This document shows, piece by piece, positions 9,608 through 16,930 of a stretch of DNA of 64,000 nucleotides. The notes beneath the pieces were generated by a model. The model did no database searches and was not told the DNA's origin. It was given only the letters and a program-made list of their open reading frames with translations. The stretch covers positions 2,724,501 to 2,788,500 of the forward strand of contig NZ_AZUK01000001.1 in assembly GCF_000527035.1 (NCBI RefSeq). The letters are read 5' to 3'. Both the position numbers and the translations under genes were made by a program. How positions within the stretch are numbered: the stretch's first letter is position 1; the number at the start of each line of letters is the position of its first letter. The stretch comes from Tolumonas lignilytica. GTDB taxonomy: Bacteria; Pseudomonadota; Gammaproteobacteria; Enterobacterales; Aeromonadaceae.

Positions 9608-9622
9608 TGGGTGTTCGGAATC
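9608..9622 (+). repeat. 15-bp direct repeat, copy 1 (copy 2 at 9951-9965)
   Basis: TGGGTGTTCGGAATC occurs exactly at 9608-9622 and 9951-9965, once after the flagellin 1 terminator and once in the leader of flagellin 2. The spacing is 343 bases. It is probably a remnant of the flagellin duplication or a shared transcript element. Confidence 0.6.
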
Positions 9623-9660
9623 ACTCGTTCTGTCAGGTTTCATTGTTTTATTAGTGTGGA

Positions 9661-9694
9661 TTAAAGTACGATATTTCACCATATTGTACTTTAA
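9661..9694. repeat. 14-bp inverted repeat (hairpin) between flagellin genes
   Basis: The arms 9661-9674 and 9681-9694 are complementary over 14 positions, with one G-U pair, around a six-base loop (TTCACC). It is AT-rich, has no T tract and is not coding. It could be an operator or an RNA hairpin. Confidence 0.6.
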
Positions 9695-9721
9695 GTATTC
9701 TCCTGAGCTTAACGCTCATTT

Positions 9722-9744
9722 GCCAGCCAAGTGCTGGCTTTTTT
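9722..9744 (+). terminator. Second rho-independent terminator between flagellin genes
   Basis: GCCAGC / GCTGGC with a five-base loop (CAAGT) is followed by six T residues. Flagellin 1 already has a terminator 130 bases earlier, so this one may end an unannotated short RNA or act as a back-up. Confidence 0.75.
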
Positions 9745-9868
9745 ATGCCTAACACTCGCACTAATTCATTAGCATATATCATGCCAGTCAAGAAAATGAC
9801 TCTCCAGTTCTGAAAAGCACGCTTGAATTTCCGACATAAAGACGATTTTCCCATTTTGTTGCCTCACC

Positions 9869-9888
9869 ACGGCAAAATTTGCCGTTTT
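9869..9888 (+). terminator. Terminator-like hairpin just upstream of the flagellin 2 promoter
   Basis: ACGGC / GCCGT, extendable through AAA/TTT, is followed by a short T run. It ends 16 bases before the -35 element of the flagellin 2 promoter and may insulate it from upstream transcription. Confidence 0.5.
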
Positions 9889-9903
9889 TAGGAAAAATAT
9901 CGT

Positions 9904-9930
9904 TAAAGTTTTATAAATGTTTGCCGCTAC
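9904..9930 (+). promoter_or_regulatory. Sigma-28 (FliA) promoter of flagellin gene 2
   Basis: TAAAGTTT, exactly 11 bases, then GCCGCTAC. The -35 element is perfect and the -10 element matches 6 of 8. The predicted start is near 9937, giving a leader of about 165 bases, much longer than that of flagellin 1. A 9-bp inverted repeat (TTGCCTCAC at 9859-9867, GTGAGGCAA at 9936-9944) flanks the promoter. Confidence 0.75.
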
Positions 9931-10100
9931 ATGAAGTGAGGCAAAAAATATGGGTGTTCGGAATCCAAGTTTTGCACACTGCAGGTCTTCGTCAGTTCAA
10001 ACGAACGTCTTGCGCTAAGACTCTGACCGTTCAATCAGTGTCTTAAAATGAGCGGGTTGTCGTATCAGCTCGTAATCATGTGTATGTCAGGAGAATTATC

Positions 10101-11018
10101 ATGGCTATGTATATCAACACCAACGTTTCATCGCTCACTGCGCAACGAAACTTAACAAATACCAACAGCAGCTTGGACACCTCGTATACTCGTTTGGCAT
10201 CTGGTTTGCGTATTAACAGCGCGAAAGATGATGCCGCTGGTTTGCAGATTTCAAATCGTCTGACCTCTCAGATCAATGGTCTTGACCAAGGTAACCGCAA
10301 TGCCAACGATGGCATTTCTGTGGCGCAAACCGCTGAAGGTTCAATGGATGAAATGACCACCATGCTGCAGCGTATGCGTACATTGGCACAGCAGTCAGCA
10401 AACGGTTCTAATAATTCAGATGACCGTACTGCGCTGCAATCAGAATACAAACAGCTGTCTACAGAAATTAACCGTGTTTCTTCTGATACAACTTACGCTG
10501 GGCAAAAAATTCTGGATGGTAAATATCACGGCTCATTCCAGGTCGGTGCGGATGCAGGTCAAACTATTTCATTCAGCTTAACCAAATTCTCATTTACCGT
10601 GAGTGGTATTGCGGGTTCCAGCACCGGTGTTTCTTATGTACTGAGTAAGAATACATCAACTGGTGAATTTAAGGCCGTACAAACTACTGGTGCACTGAAA
10701 TGGTCTAAAATTAGTGATATCAGTGGTTCTACCACCAGTAAGGCGCAATTGGCATTAGCTAATATTGATTTAATGATCAAAGCAATTGATTCTAAACGTG
10801 CTGATTTAGGTGCGGTACAAAACCGTTTTGACTCAACTATTCGTAACCAGTCAAACGTTTCTGAAAACGTCAGTGCTGCCCGTTCACGTATTCGTGATGC
10901 AGACTTCGCGAAAGAAACTGCTAATATGACGCAACAGAACATTCTGCAACAAGCAGCATCTTCTGTATTGGCACAGGCGAATAAACGTCCGCAATCTGCA
11001 TTGTCTCTATTGGGATAA
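10101..11018 (+). CDS. flaB: Polar flagellin, copy 2
   Basis: This second filament subunit has 305 residues, the same length as copy 1 and nearly identical to it. The ATG at 10101 was chosen over the GTG at 10080 because AGGAGA lies six bases before it and the protein then aligns end to end with copy 1 (MAMYINTN). The central segment SFTVSGIAGSSTGVSYVLSK and what follows to about residue 235 is identical in protein and almost identical in DNA, while flanking segments differ more. Unlike copy 1, no terminator follows; flaG starts 38 bases later, so read-through into flaG-fliD-fliS-fliT-maf is likely. Confidence 0.94.
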   Translation: MAMYINTNVSSLTAQRNLTNTNSSLDTSYTRLASGLRINSAKDDAAGLQISNRLTSQINGLDQGNRNANDGISVAQTAEGSMDEMTTMLQRMRTLAQQSANGSNNSDDRTALQSEYKQLSTEINRVSSDTTYAGQKILDGKYHGSFQVGADAGQTISFSLTKFSFTVSGIAGSSTGVSYVLSKNTSTGEFKAVQTTGALKWSKISDISGSTTSKAQLALANIDLMIKAIDSKRADLGAVQNRFDSTIRNQSNVSENVSAARSRIRDADFAKETANMTQQNILQQAASSVLAQANKRPQSALSLLG

Positions 11019-11056
11019 TAGCCAAGTAAATCAACTTAGAATAGTAAGGAGGATCT

Positions 11057-11524
11057 ATGTCGAATGACTTAAACGTCAATATCACAACCTCCTCTACTTT
11101 GGCGCAAAGCGAAAGTAAGAGCAGCCCCCGGGCTGCTCTGTCTCATTCAGAGCAGAAAGTTAATTTGAACGACAATAATGTTCAAACTAATAATGCGGTT
11201 TCTGGGAATAAACCAATAGACAAGAACGCTGTTGGTAACCATTCTGATCAGACAGATAAGCACGCTAGTTCCAAAGAAATGCTTGAACAGGCTCAAAAAT
11301 TGCAAAAGATAGTTCAGGCAAAGGGGTGGTCTCTCAATTTTTCTGTGGATAAGGAATTAGGTGATACTGTGGTCAAGGTGGTTGATAGCAGTACAAACAA
11401 GCTTATCAGACAAATTCCTAGTGATGATTGGCTATTTATAGCTAAAAAGTTACATGAAGTAATGAGTAGTGATGAAAGTCAGCAGTCTGTACAGGCCGGA
11501 CTTTTGTTTAACAAAAAGGTCTAA
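11057..11524 (+). CDS. flaG: FlaG family flagellar protein
   Basis: The product is 155 residues. The first half is a low-complexity stretch rich in Asn, Ser and Lys. The FlaG domain follows from about residue 75 (LNFSVDKELGDTVVKVVDSS, then LIRQIPSDDWLFIAKKLHEV). FlaG proteins modulate filament length in polar flagella; the mechanism is not settled. A strong Shine-Dalgarno (AAGGAGG) precedes the ATG. It sits between flagellin 2 and fliD, as in Aeromonas and Vibrio polar loci. Confidence 0.9.
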   Translation: MSNDLNVNITTSSTLAQSESKSSPRAALSHSEQKVNLNDNNVQTNNAVSGNKPIDKNAVGNHSDQTDKHASSKEMLEQAQKLQKIVQAKGWSLNFSVDKELGDTVVKVVDSSTNKLIRQIPSDDWLFIAKKLHEVMSSDESQQSVQAGLLFNKKV

Positions 11525-11539
11525 TTGGTGAGGTAAGGT

Positions 11540-12940
11540 ATGTCAGGTACAACAATTACCAGTGCAGGCGCAGGTTCAGGCCTCGATCTTGAGAGTATTA
11601 TCACTGCAAGCCTGCAAGCGAAACAGACTGCATTTAATGCGTCGATCGCAACCCAGCAAACCACTGCCCAGACAACCTTGTCTGGCATAGGTAAGCTAAA
11701 GTCAGCCTTATCCACATTTAAGGATACCCTTGATTCATTAGCAGCTCCTGATGCATTCAATGCACGCACAATATCTATTACACAAGATTCAACAAATCCA
11801 GTATTGAGTGCAGAAGCTACTACAGGGATGTCAAATGGTTCATACAACATCATCATAAACTCCCTGGCTGCTGGTTCTCGATACGAATCAGCTGCCAATG
11901 CATTTACATCTTCTACGCAGAGCATAGCGACGCAAGACGGAACCTTAACATTTAATGCGGGCTCAAAAAGTTTTTCTGTTGATGTAAAGGCTGGCGATAA
12001 TTTATCAAATATTCGGGATCGTATTAATAAAAGCGGTAGTAATTTTGGTGTATCTGTCAACTTGGTGAATAGTACCAGTGGTACAAAACTAGTTATCGAT
12101 TCCTCACTAACTGGGTCTGGCAATGAGCTCTCTATTTCAACCACGGATAGTGAGTTAGCGGCGTTCTCTACAACGGGAACCACGTTAACGAAAACCGTAT
12201 CGGCCGTTAATGCGTCGGCAACCATTGATGGAACTGCTGTAACCAGTAGCAGTAATACCTTCACCGATACAATTCAAGGATTAAAATTTACTGCGTTACG
12301 TGTGTCAGACAAAGATAGTACGACTGGTGCTTTGACAGCCAATAAATTGACAGTGGCAACCGATACAACCGCTGCACAAAATTTAGTGCAAAAATTTGTG
12401 ACGGGATATAATTCACTGTTGGGTTCATTAAACGCATTGGGTAAAAGCTCAACTTACATCGGCGGGGTTAGTCAACAAGATGGTGGATTACTTGAAGGTG
12501 ATTCAACCGTAAGGTCAATTAAAAGTTATTTGTTTGATGCGATATCTACTCCCTCAAAGAATGCCAACTTGTTTTCTACAATGTTTGATATGGGCGTACA
12601 AATGGCAAATGATGGTACTTTATCAATTGATAGTACTAAGTTTTCCTCTGTCGCTACGAGTAATTTCGACCAGATTGGCGCATTATTCGGCGGAGACTCT
12701 GGTCTGGCGAAAAGCATGAGTAATGAAATGAACACTTATGTTCAAACCGGCGGAACATTAGCTCAGCGGCAAGATACATTAAATACTCAATTATCTGATA
12801 TCAATACAAAACAATCTGATTTTCAGACTCAACTTGCAGAATATGAGAAATCGCTTCGAACTAAGTATTCTAATTTGGATACATTAATCGCTAACATGAA
12901 TAGCTCTGCTAAAGCATTGAGCGCATTGAGCAGCAGTTAA
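11540..12940 (+). CDS. fliD: Flagellar filament cap protein FliD (HAP2)
   Basis: FliD forms the cap at the filament tip that folds incoming flagellins, and it can bind host surfaces. The product is 466 residues. It opens with SAGAGSGLDLESIITASLQA, the usual FliD N-terminus, and has the long Ser/Thr-rich middle of the family. It ends with a coiled-coil helix (YEKSLRTKYSNLDTLIANMN). The ATG follows AGGTAAGG within the 15-base gap after flaG. fliS comes 39 bases downstream. Confidence 0.95.
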   Translation: MSGTTITSAGAGSGLDLESIITASLQAKQTAFNASIATQQTTAQTTLSGIGKLKSALSTFKDTLDSLAAPDAFNARTISITQDSTNPVLSAEATTGMSNGSYNIIINSLAAGSRYESAANAFTSSTQSIATQDGTLTFNAGSKSFSVDVKAGDNLSNIRDRINKSGSNFGVSVNLVNSTSGTKLVIDSSLTGSGNELSISTTDSELAAFSTTGTTLTKTVSAVNASATIDGTAVTSSSNTFTDTIQGLKFTALRVSDKDSTTGALTANKLTVATDTTAAQNLVQKFVTGYNSLLGSLNALGKSSTYIGGVSQQDGGLLEGDSTVRSIKSYLFDAISTPSKNANLFSTMFDMGVQMANDGTLSIDSTKFSSVATSNFDQIGALFGGDSGLAKSMSNEMNTYVQTGGTLAQRQDTLNTQLSDINTKQSDFQTQLAEYEKSLRTKYSNLDTLIANMNSSAKALSALSSS

Positions 12941-12979
12941 AAAATTAGTAGTAGATGTATGTGACACTTAGGAAAAGGT

Positions 12980-13402
12980 ATGTATTCAAAAAATCTTAAT
13001 GCATATAAGAAGCAAGCACTTTCTGCTGATATGTCTGTAGCTGATCCTCATCGAGTCATTCAGTTACTGATGGCAGGGGTGCTTGAACGTTTAGCATTGG
13101 CAAAAGGCGCCATTGACAGAAAGGATTATGCTGAAAAGTCAACTGCAATATCCAAGTCATTAGGTATTATCAATGGATTGCAAGATGCGCTAGATTTGTC
13201 CCATGGTGAAACTGCACAACAACTATACGATCTTTATGATTACATGAAAGATCGTCTTATGGATGCAAGTTTGAAAATGGATAAAGATGCGATTGATGAA
13301 GTTGCAAACCTCATGTTAACTGTCAAAAGTGGCTGGGATCAGATTCCTGAATCAGAAAAACAAAAAGCGTATGCTCAACAAGATACGAGTAAATTTGTAT
13401 GA
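12980..13402 (+). CDS. fliS: Flagellin export chaperone FliS
   Basis: FliS binds the flagellin C-terminus in the cytoplasm and keeps it unpolymerised until export. The product is 140 residues, all helical in character. It has the family features: a start rich in Tyr and Ala, then DPHRVIQLLMAGVLERLALAKGA, and the LYDYMKDRLMDASLKMD segment. The next gene overlaps its stop by four bases (ATGA), pointing to coupled translation. Confidence 0.94.
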   Translation: MYSKNLNAYKKQALSADMSVADPHRVIQLLMAGVLERLALAKGAIDRKDYAEKSTAISKSLGIINGLQDALDLSHGETAQQLYDLYDYMKDRLMDASLKMDKDAIDEVANLMLTVKSGWDQIPESEKQKAYAQQDTSKFV

Positions 13403-13707
13403 GCAAAATAAATACTCTTTTTCAAGAAATAGAGCAAATTTCTGTTGAACTAGAAAATGCTGCCAATAGCCAAGATGTTGAACTTGCTCTTACTCTAATA
13501 AATAAGCGAAATTCAGTTGCTGAACAATTAGGCTCGTTGTCTATGACGGATGAGCAAAAAAAGAATATCTCAATAAAAATTGATCATATTTTACAAAACG
13601 AATCAAAAATAATCGCTGAGCTTGTTATCGAAAAAGATAATATAGGGAAAAGGCTTAGTCAATTAGATAAAAGAAAAACTATTTTTGATGCTTACCATAA
13701 GTATTAA
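13399..13707 (+). CDS. Small FliT-like flagellar chaperone candidate
   Basis: This 102-residue protein is predicted to be almost entirely helical and coiled (KINTLFQEIEQISVELENAA, then SKIIAELVIEKDNIGKRLSQ). It overlaps fliS by four bases. Position right after fliS, size and helical nature fit the FliT group of export chaperones, which bind FliD. In Aeromonas the equivalent slot also holds a small flagellar gene. Sequence similarity to FliT is weak by eye, so the assignment rests mainly on context. Confidence 0.55.
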   Translation: MSKINTLFQEIEQISVELENAANSQDVELALTLINKRNSVAEQLGSLSMTDEQKKNISIKIDHILQNESKIIAELVIEKDNIGKRLSQLDKRKTIFDAYHKY

Positions 13708-13723
13708 GTGTGGATAATTTAAA

Positions 13724-15823
13724 ATGAATGATATTCATCAGCTCTTAGCGGAAACGGAAGATAAAGTTGCCAAATTAACATTACAAGCGCAGCAAGAAGC
13801 CGCAATGGTTGAGGTATTGCCGCTCCGCTTTGAACAAAATATGAGCGCATTCAAGAAATATATACCTCATTTAGCTGATAAATTTAAATCTTATAAAACA
13901 ACCAGACCATTTAGATTTTTTTGCAATGAAAATGGTGAAGTTAATCTCTTATGGCTAGATACTAATGTTTCATTTTATGGTGATTCGCCATTTGATGAAT
14001 GCAGATCACAAATAGAACAAGTCCTTTCTAATAAAAAATCAATACATAAATTTGGTTTTGGTATTGAAGAGAATGAAGCTGGATATATTCACGTTGATTA
14101 CTTAAATAAGCTTCAACAATGTCAAAAAAATCATGAAAATGAATTGGTTCGTCTTGATGGGATACCTGATTCTATTCCATTAATCATGATGTTTGGTATA
14201 GGGTTAGGGTATCAACTCGGATATTTATATGAAAAATGTAAGGCTGCAAATTTATTTATATTTGAGCCTGACATGGATCTTTTTTATGCATCACTATATT
14301 CCTTTGACTGGCATTCCCTATTTGATTACTTGGTATCAGAGAATTTAGGGCTACATATTTTTATTGGTCAAGATGAAGATAATGTAATTCTTGATTTTTC
14401 TGAAGCACTAACTAAAAGAGGTGCCTTTATTGCGGCTGCATCAATTGGGTTCTGGCATTATCCTAGCGATGATATTTTCAAATTAATTGTTCGAACTAGC
14501 CGTGAATTTTATTTGTTAACAATGGGATGGGGATTCTTCGATGATAACATCATTGCTTTAGCTCATTGTGCCGCTAATGTTGATAAAAATATTCCTTTTT
14601 TAATAAAGAATAAAAGTATTCAAAAAAAATGGGAAGACACTCCTGTATTTGTAGTTGCTAACGGCCCCTCGTTAGATGGGTCTTTAGACGTGATTAGAAA
14701 ATATCGCGATAATGTCATACTTATATGTTGCGGTAGTACACTAACATCCTTATATCGTGCAGGAATTTGTCCTGATATCCATGTTCAGGTTGAAAGAACA
14801 AAAGTAATTCCAGATTCACATCGTTTGATAAATGATGATGAATACATAAAAAAAATTATGTTTCTCAGTCTTGATGTTATTCATCCTGATTGTGCTGAGC
14901 AATTTGGTCGCTCAGCATTAGCGTTTAAGCTTTTTGAACCAGGTGGGTTTTTGTGTCAGCTAAATAATGATATCGCTGCTGAGCGAGATATATTGCCTGG
15001 AGCTAATCCTCTAGTCGGTAATACTGGTTTAGCTATTGCCTGCAGATTAGGTTTTAAAAATATATTTTTATTTGGCTTGGATAATGGATATAAAGACCTA
15101 GGGCATCATCATTCTAAACATAGTTTATATTTCGATGATGATGGGAAGCCTCAAAAAGATTTAACAGAAAAAATGTTCAATAATGCACCACATATAGTGG
15201 ATGGTAATTTTGGTGGTGCTATTCATACTAATTCTTTGATGAACACATCAAGAAAAGTATTAGGTGAACTCTTAAAAAAATATGACGATGTTAACTGCTT
15301 TAACTGTAGTGATGGTGCAAAAATTGAAGGTGCAATTCCTTTGCATCAAGAAGAGTTGAATATTAAACAAAATCATTTAAATAGAGTGGCTTTGTTAGAT
15401 CATATCTATAATGATTTATATTCACCCATGAATATAAAGAAAGAAGATATGTATCAATATCTTGAAATAGAAAAATTTTCTGAATTTGTTAATGTATTTA
15501 TTGATGAGTGGTCTAATCTTGAACCGAATAGAGAAAATGCTCTTCAATTGATGCAAAAACAATATGATGGCTTGATTTATTTATCTAAAACCAGACAGCG
15601 GATTATTTACAATATGCTGGTTGGTACTTTTAATTATGCATTTAGCATAATTACTGGATATTTGTATACATATGAAGAGTCAGATGAGTTTAATGCGACA
15701 ATAAAAGAGTTGGGGAGTATTTTTCAAAATTATTTGCGCGAGGCCATAAAAATGTACCCTCACTCTATTGATATGGTTGATTCGGTCGATAGTTCTGTCG
15801 TTTCTCTATTTAGAAAAAACTAA
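13724..15823 (+). CDS. maf: Motility accessory factor Maf, putative pseudaminic acid transferase (DUF115/MptE-like)
   Basis: Maf proteins move nonulosonic acid, here probably pseudaminic acid, from its CMP form onto flagellin Ser/Thr in the cytoplasm before export. The 699-residue product has an N-terminal domain and then the DUF115 core at about residues 295-490. Its markers are PVFVVANGPSLDGSLDVIRK, ICPDIHVQVERT and the FLFGLDNGYKDLGHHHSKHS stretch. The C-terminal 150 residues are helical. The gene is strongly AT-rich compared with the flg genes. It ends facing the pse operon, which would supply its donor sugar. The role is inferred from family and context. Confidence 0.88.
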   Translation: MNDIHQLLAETEDKVAKLTLQAQQEAAMVEVLPLRFEQNMSAFKKYIPHLADKFKSYKTTRPFRFFCNENGEVNLLWLDTNVSFYGDSPFDECRSQIEQVLSNKKSIHKFGFGIEENEAGYIHVDYLNKLQQCQKNHENELVRLDGIPDSIPLIMMFGIGLGYQLGYLYEKCKAANLFIFEPDMDLFYASLYSFDWHSLFDYLVSENLGLHIFIGQDEDNVILDFSEALTKRGAFIAAASIGFWHYPSDDIFKLIVRTSREFYLLTMGWGFFDDNIIALAHCAANVDKNIPFLIKNKSIQKKWEDTPVFVVANGPSLDGSLDVIRKYRDNVILICCGSTLTSLYRAGICPDIHVQVERTKVIPDSHRLINDDEYIKKIMFLSLDVIHPDCAEQFGRSALAFKLFEPGGFLCQLNNDIAAERDILPGANPLVGNTGLAIACRLGFKNIFLFGLDNGYKDLGHHHSKHSLYFDDDGKPQKDLTEKMFNNAPHIVDGNFGGAIHTNSLMNTSRKVLGELLKKYDDVNCFNCSDGAKIEGAIPLHQEELNIKQNHLNRVALLDHIYNDLYSPMNIKKEDMYQYLEIEKFSEFVNVFIDEWSNLEPNRENALQLMQKQYDGLIYLSKTRQRIIYNMLVGTFNYAFSIITGYLYTYEESDEFNATIKELGSIFQNYLREAIKMYPHSIDMVDSVDSSVVSLFRKN

Positions 15824-15839
15824 ATCAAAAGCCATAAAC

Positions 15840-15876
15840 AGTCCTGAACAGTATATATCCATTTATGTTCAGGACT
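15840..15876. terminator. Hairpin between convergent maf and pseI
   Basis: AGTCCTGAACA (15840-15850) and TGTTCAGGACT (15866-15876) are perfectly complementary over 11 bp around a 15-base AT-rich loop. There is no long T tract on either side, so it may be a weak bidirectional terminator or a transcript-stabilising stem. Confidence 0.5.
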
Positions 15877-15880
15877 AAAC

Positions 15881-16930
15881 TTAAACTATTAAGCTCCAAT
15901 TTAATGATGTGCCAGCTTTTATATCACAAGATGCTTTTTTGCCGAGCACATTTTCATACTCAGATGGCGACAAACCAAAGCCTGGCCTTATTCTTCTAAT
16001 ATTATCAGGAGTTAATGATTCACCTGCTTTAATATCTTTAACAACATAAATTGACCGACGAAATCTTAAATTATCTTTTTCTGCATCTTTAAGAGAATAA
16101 TTAGCAAACCCTAAGGACTGCCAAGCTGAATTGCAGTCATTACATAGCTGTTTTAATTCGGTTGGTTCGATAGAAAAAGATGCGTCCGGGCCTCCATCTG
16201 AACGAGCTAATGTGAAATGTTTTTCTATAGCTACAGCACCAAGAGCAATTGAAACAGTTGAAACCAATGTTCCTAGTGTATGATCAGATAAACCGACAGT
16301 AACATTAAATTTTTTTGCCAAGTCAGGAATGGTTTTTAAATTAGCTTGTTCAATAGGGGTCGGATACCCACTAATACAATGCATTAATAAAATCTGTTCA
16401 CAACCGGATGTTTTAAGTGTATCAATACTAAGTTTGATTTCATCTAATGACGCTAATCCTGTGGATATAATAACGGGTTTACCCGTTTTGGCTATATATC
16501 GTAATAGAGGAAGATCTGTCATTTCAAAAGATGCAACTTTATATGCAGGAGAGTGTAGTTTTTCCAGAAAATCGACAGCTGTTTCGTCAAAAGGAGTTGA
16601 GAAAATGGTTATACCTAATGAATTGGCTCTTTCAAATAACGGCTGATGCCATTCCCATGGTGTATGAGCAGTCTGATAAAGTTGATACAGAGAATAACCA
16701 TCCCACAGTCCACCCTTAATTTTGAAATCATCTGAATCACAATTAAGAGTCATAGTATCAGCAGTATAAGTTTGCAGTTTTATAGCATCAGCCCCTGCTG
16801 CTGCAGCTGCATCGACGAGAGCTAGGGCTCGATTTAAATCCCCATTATGGTTACCAGATAATTCAGCAATGATATAGGGTTTTTGTCCTTCACCAATTAA
16901 ACGGCCATTGATATTAATCATGTTACCCAT
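15881..16930 (-). CDS. pseI: Pseudaminic acid synthase PseI
   Basis: PseI condenses the 6-deoxy hexose sugar released by PseG with phosphoenolpyruvate to give pseudaminic acid. The start at 16930 gives 349 residues, normal for the family, and overlaps the pseGH stop by eight bases (ATGGGTAA); the longer frame to 16963 would run well into the upstream gene. The NeuB barrel occupies about residues 1-280 (PYIIAELSGNHNGDLNRALA, ADAIKLQTYTADTMTLN, TVGLSDHTLG). A C-terminal SAF antifreeze-like domain follows (IKAGESLTPDNIRRIRPGFG). It is the last gene of the pse operon. Confidence 0.93.
   Translation of the reverse strand: MGNMININGRLIGEGQKPYIIAELSGNHNGDLNRALALVDAAAAAGADAIKLQTYTADTMTLNCDSDDFKIKGGLWDGYSLYQLYQTAHTPWEWHQPLFERANSLGITIFSTPFDETAVDFLEKLHSPAYKVASFEMTDLPLLRYIAKTGKPVIISTGLASLDEIKLSIDTLKTSGCEQILLMHCISGYPTPIEQANLKTIPDLAKKFNVTVGLSDHTLGTLVSTVSIALGAVAIEKHFTLARSDGGPDASFSIEPTELKQLCNDCNSAWQSLGFANYSLKDAEKDNLRFRRSIYVVKDIKAGESLTPDNIRRIRPGFGLSPSEYENVLGKKASCDIKAGTSLNWSLIV

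Larger units (their letters stand above)
9561..10100 (+). other. Structured intergenic region between the two flagellin genes
   Basis: These 540 bases hold the flagellin 1 terminator (9570-9594), a 14-bp stem hairpin (9661-9694), a small hairpin (9704-9718), a second terminator (9722-9744), a third terminator-like hairpin (9869-9888), the sigma-28 promoter of flagellin 2 (9904-9930), and a 170-base structured leader. A 67-codon minus-strand frame at 9651-9854 runs through these hairpins and is not supported as a gene. Confidence 0.7.

Noticed and set aside
9651-9854. 67-codon minus-strand frame between the flagellins
   Set aside because: It runs through a 14-bp hairpin and a terminator, has no good Shine-Dalgarno and matches no family recognised; more likely intergenic structure.
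11521-12264. 247-codon minus-strand frame antisense to fliD
   Set aside because: It is a shadow of fliD; its composition follows from the Ser/Thr/Ala-rich codons of the sense gene.
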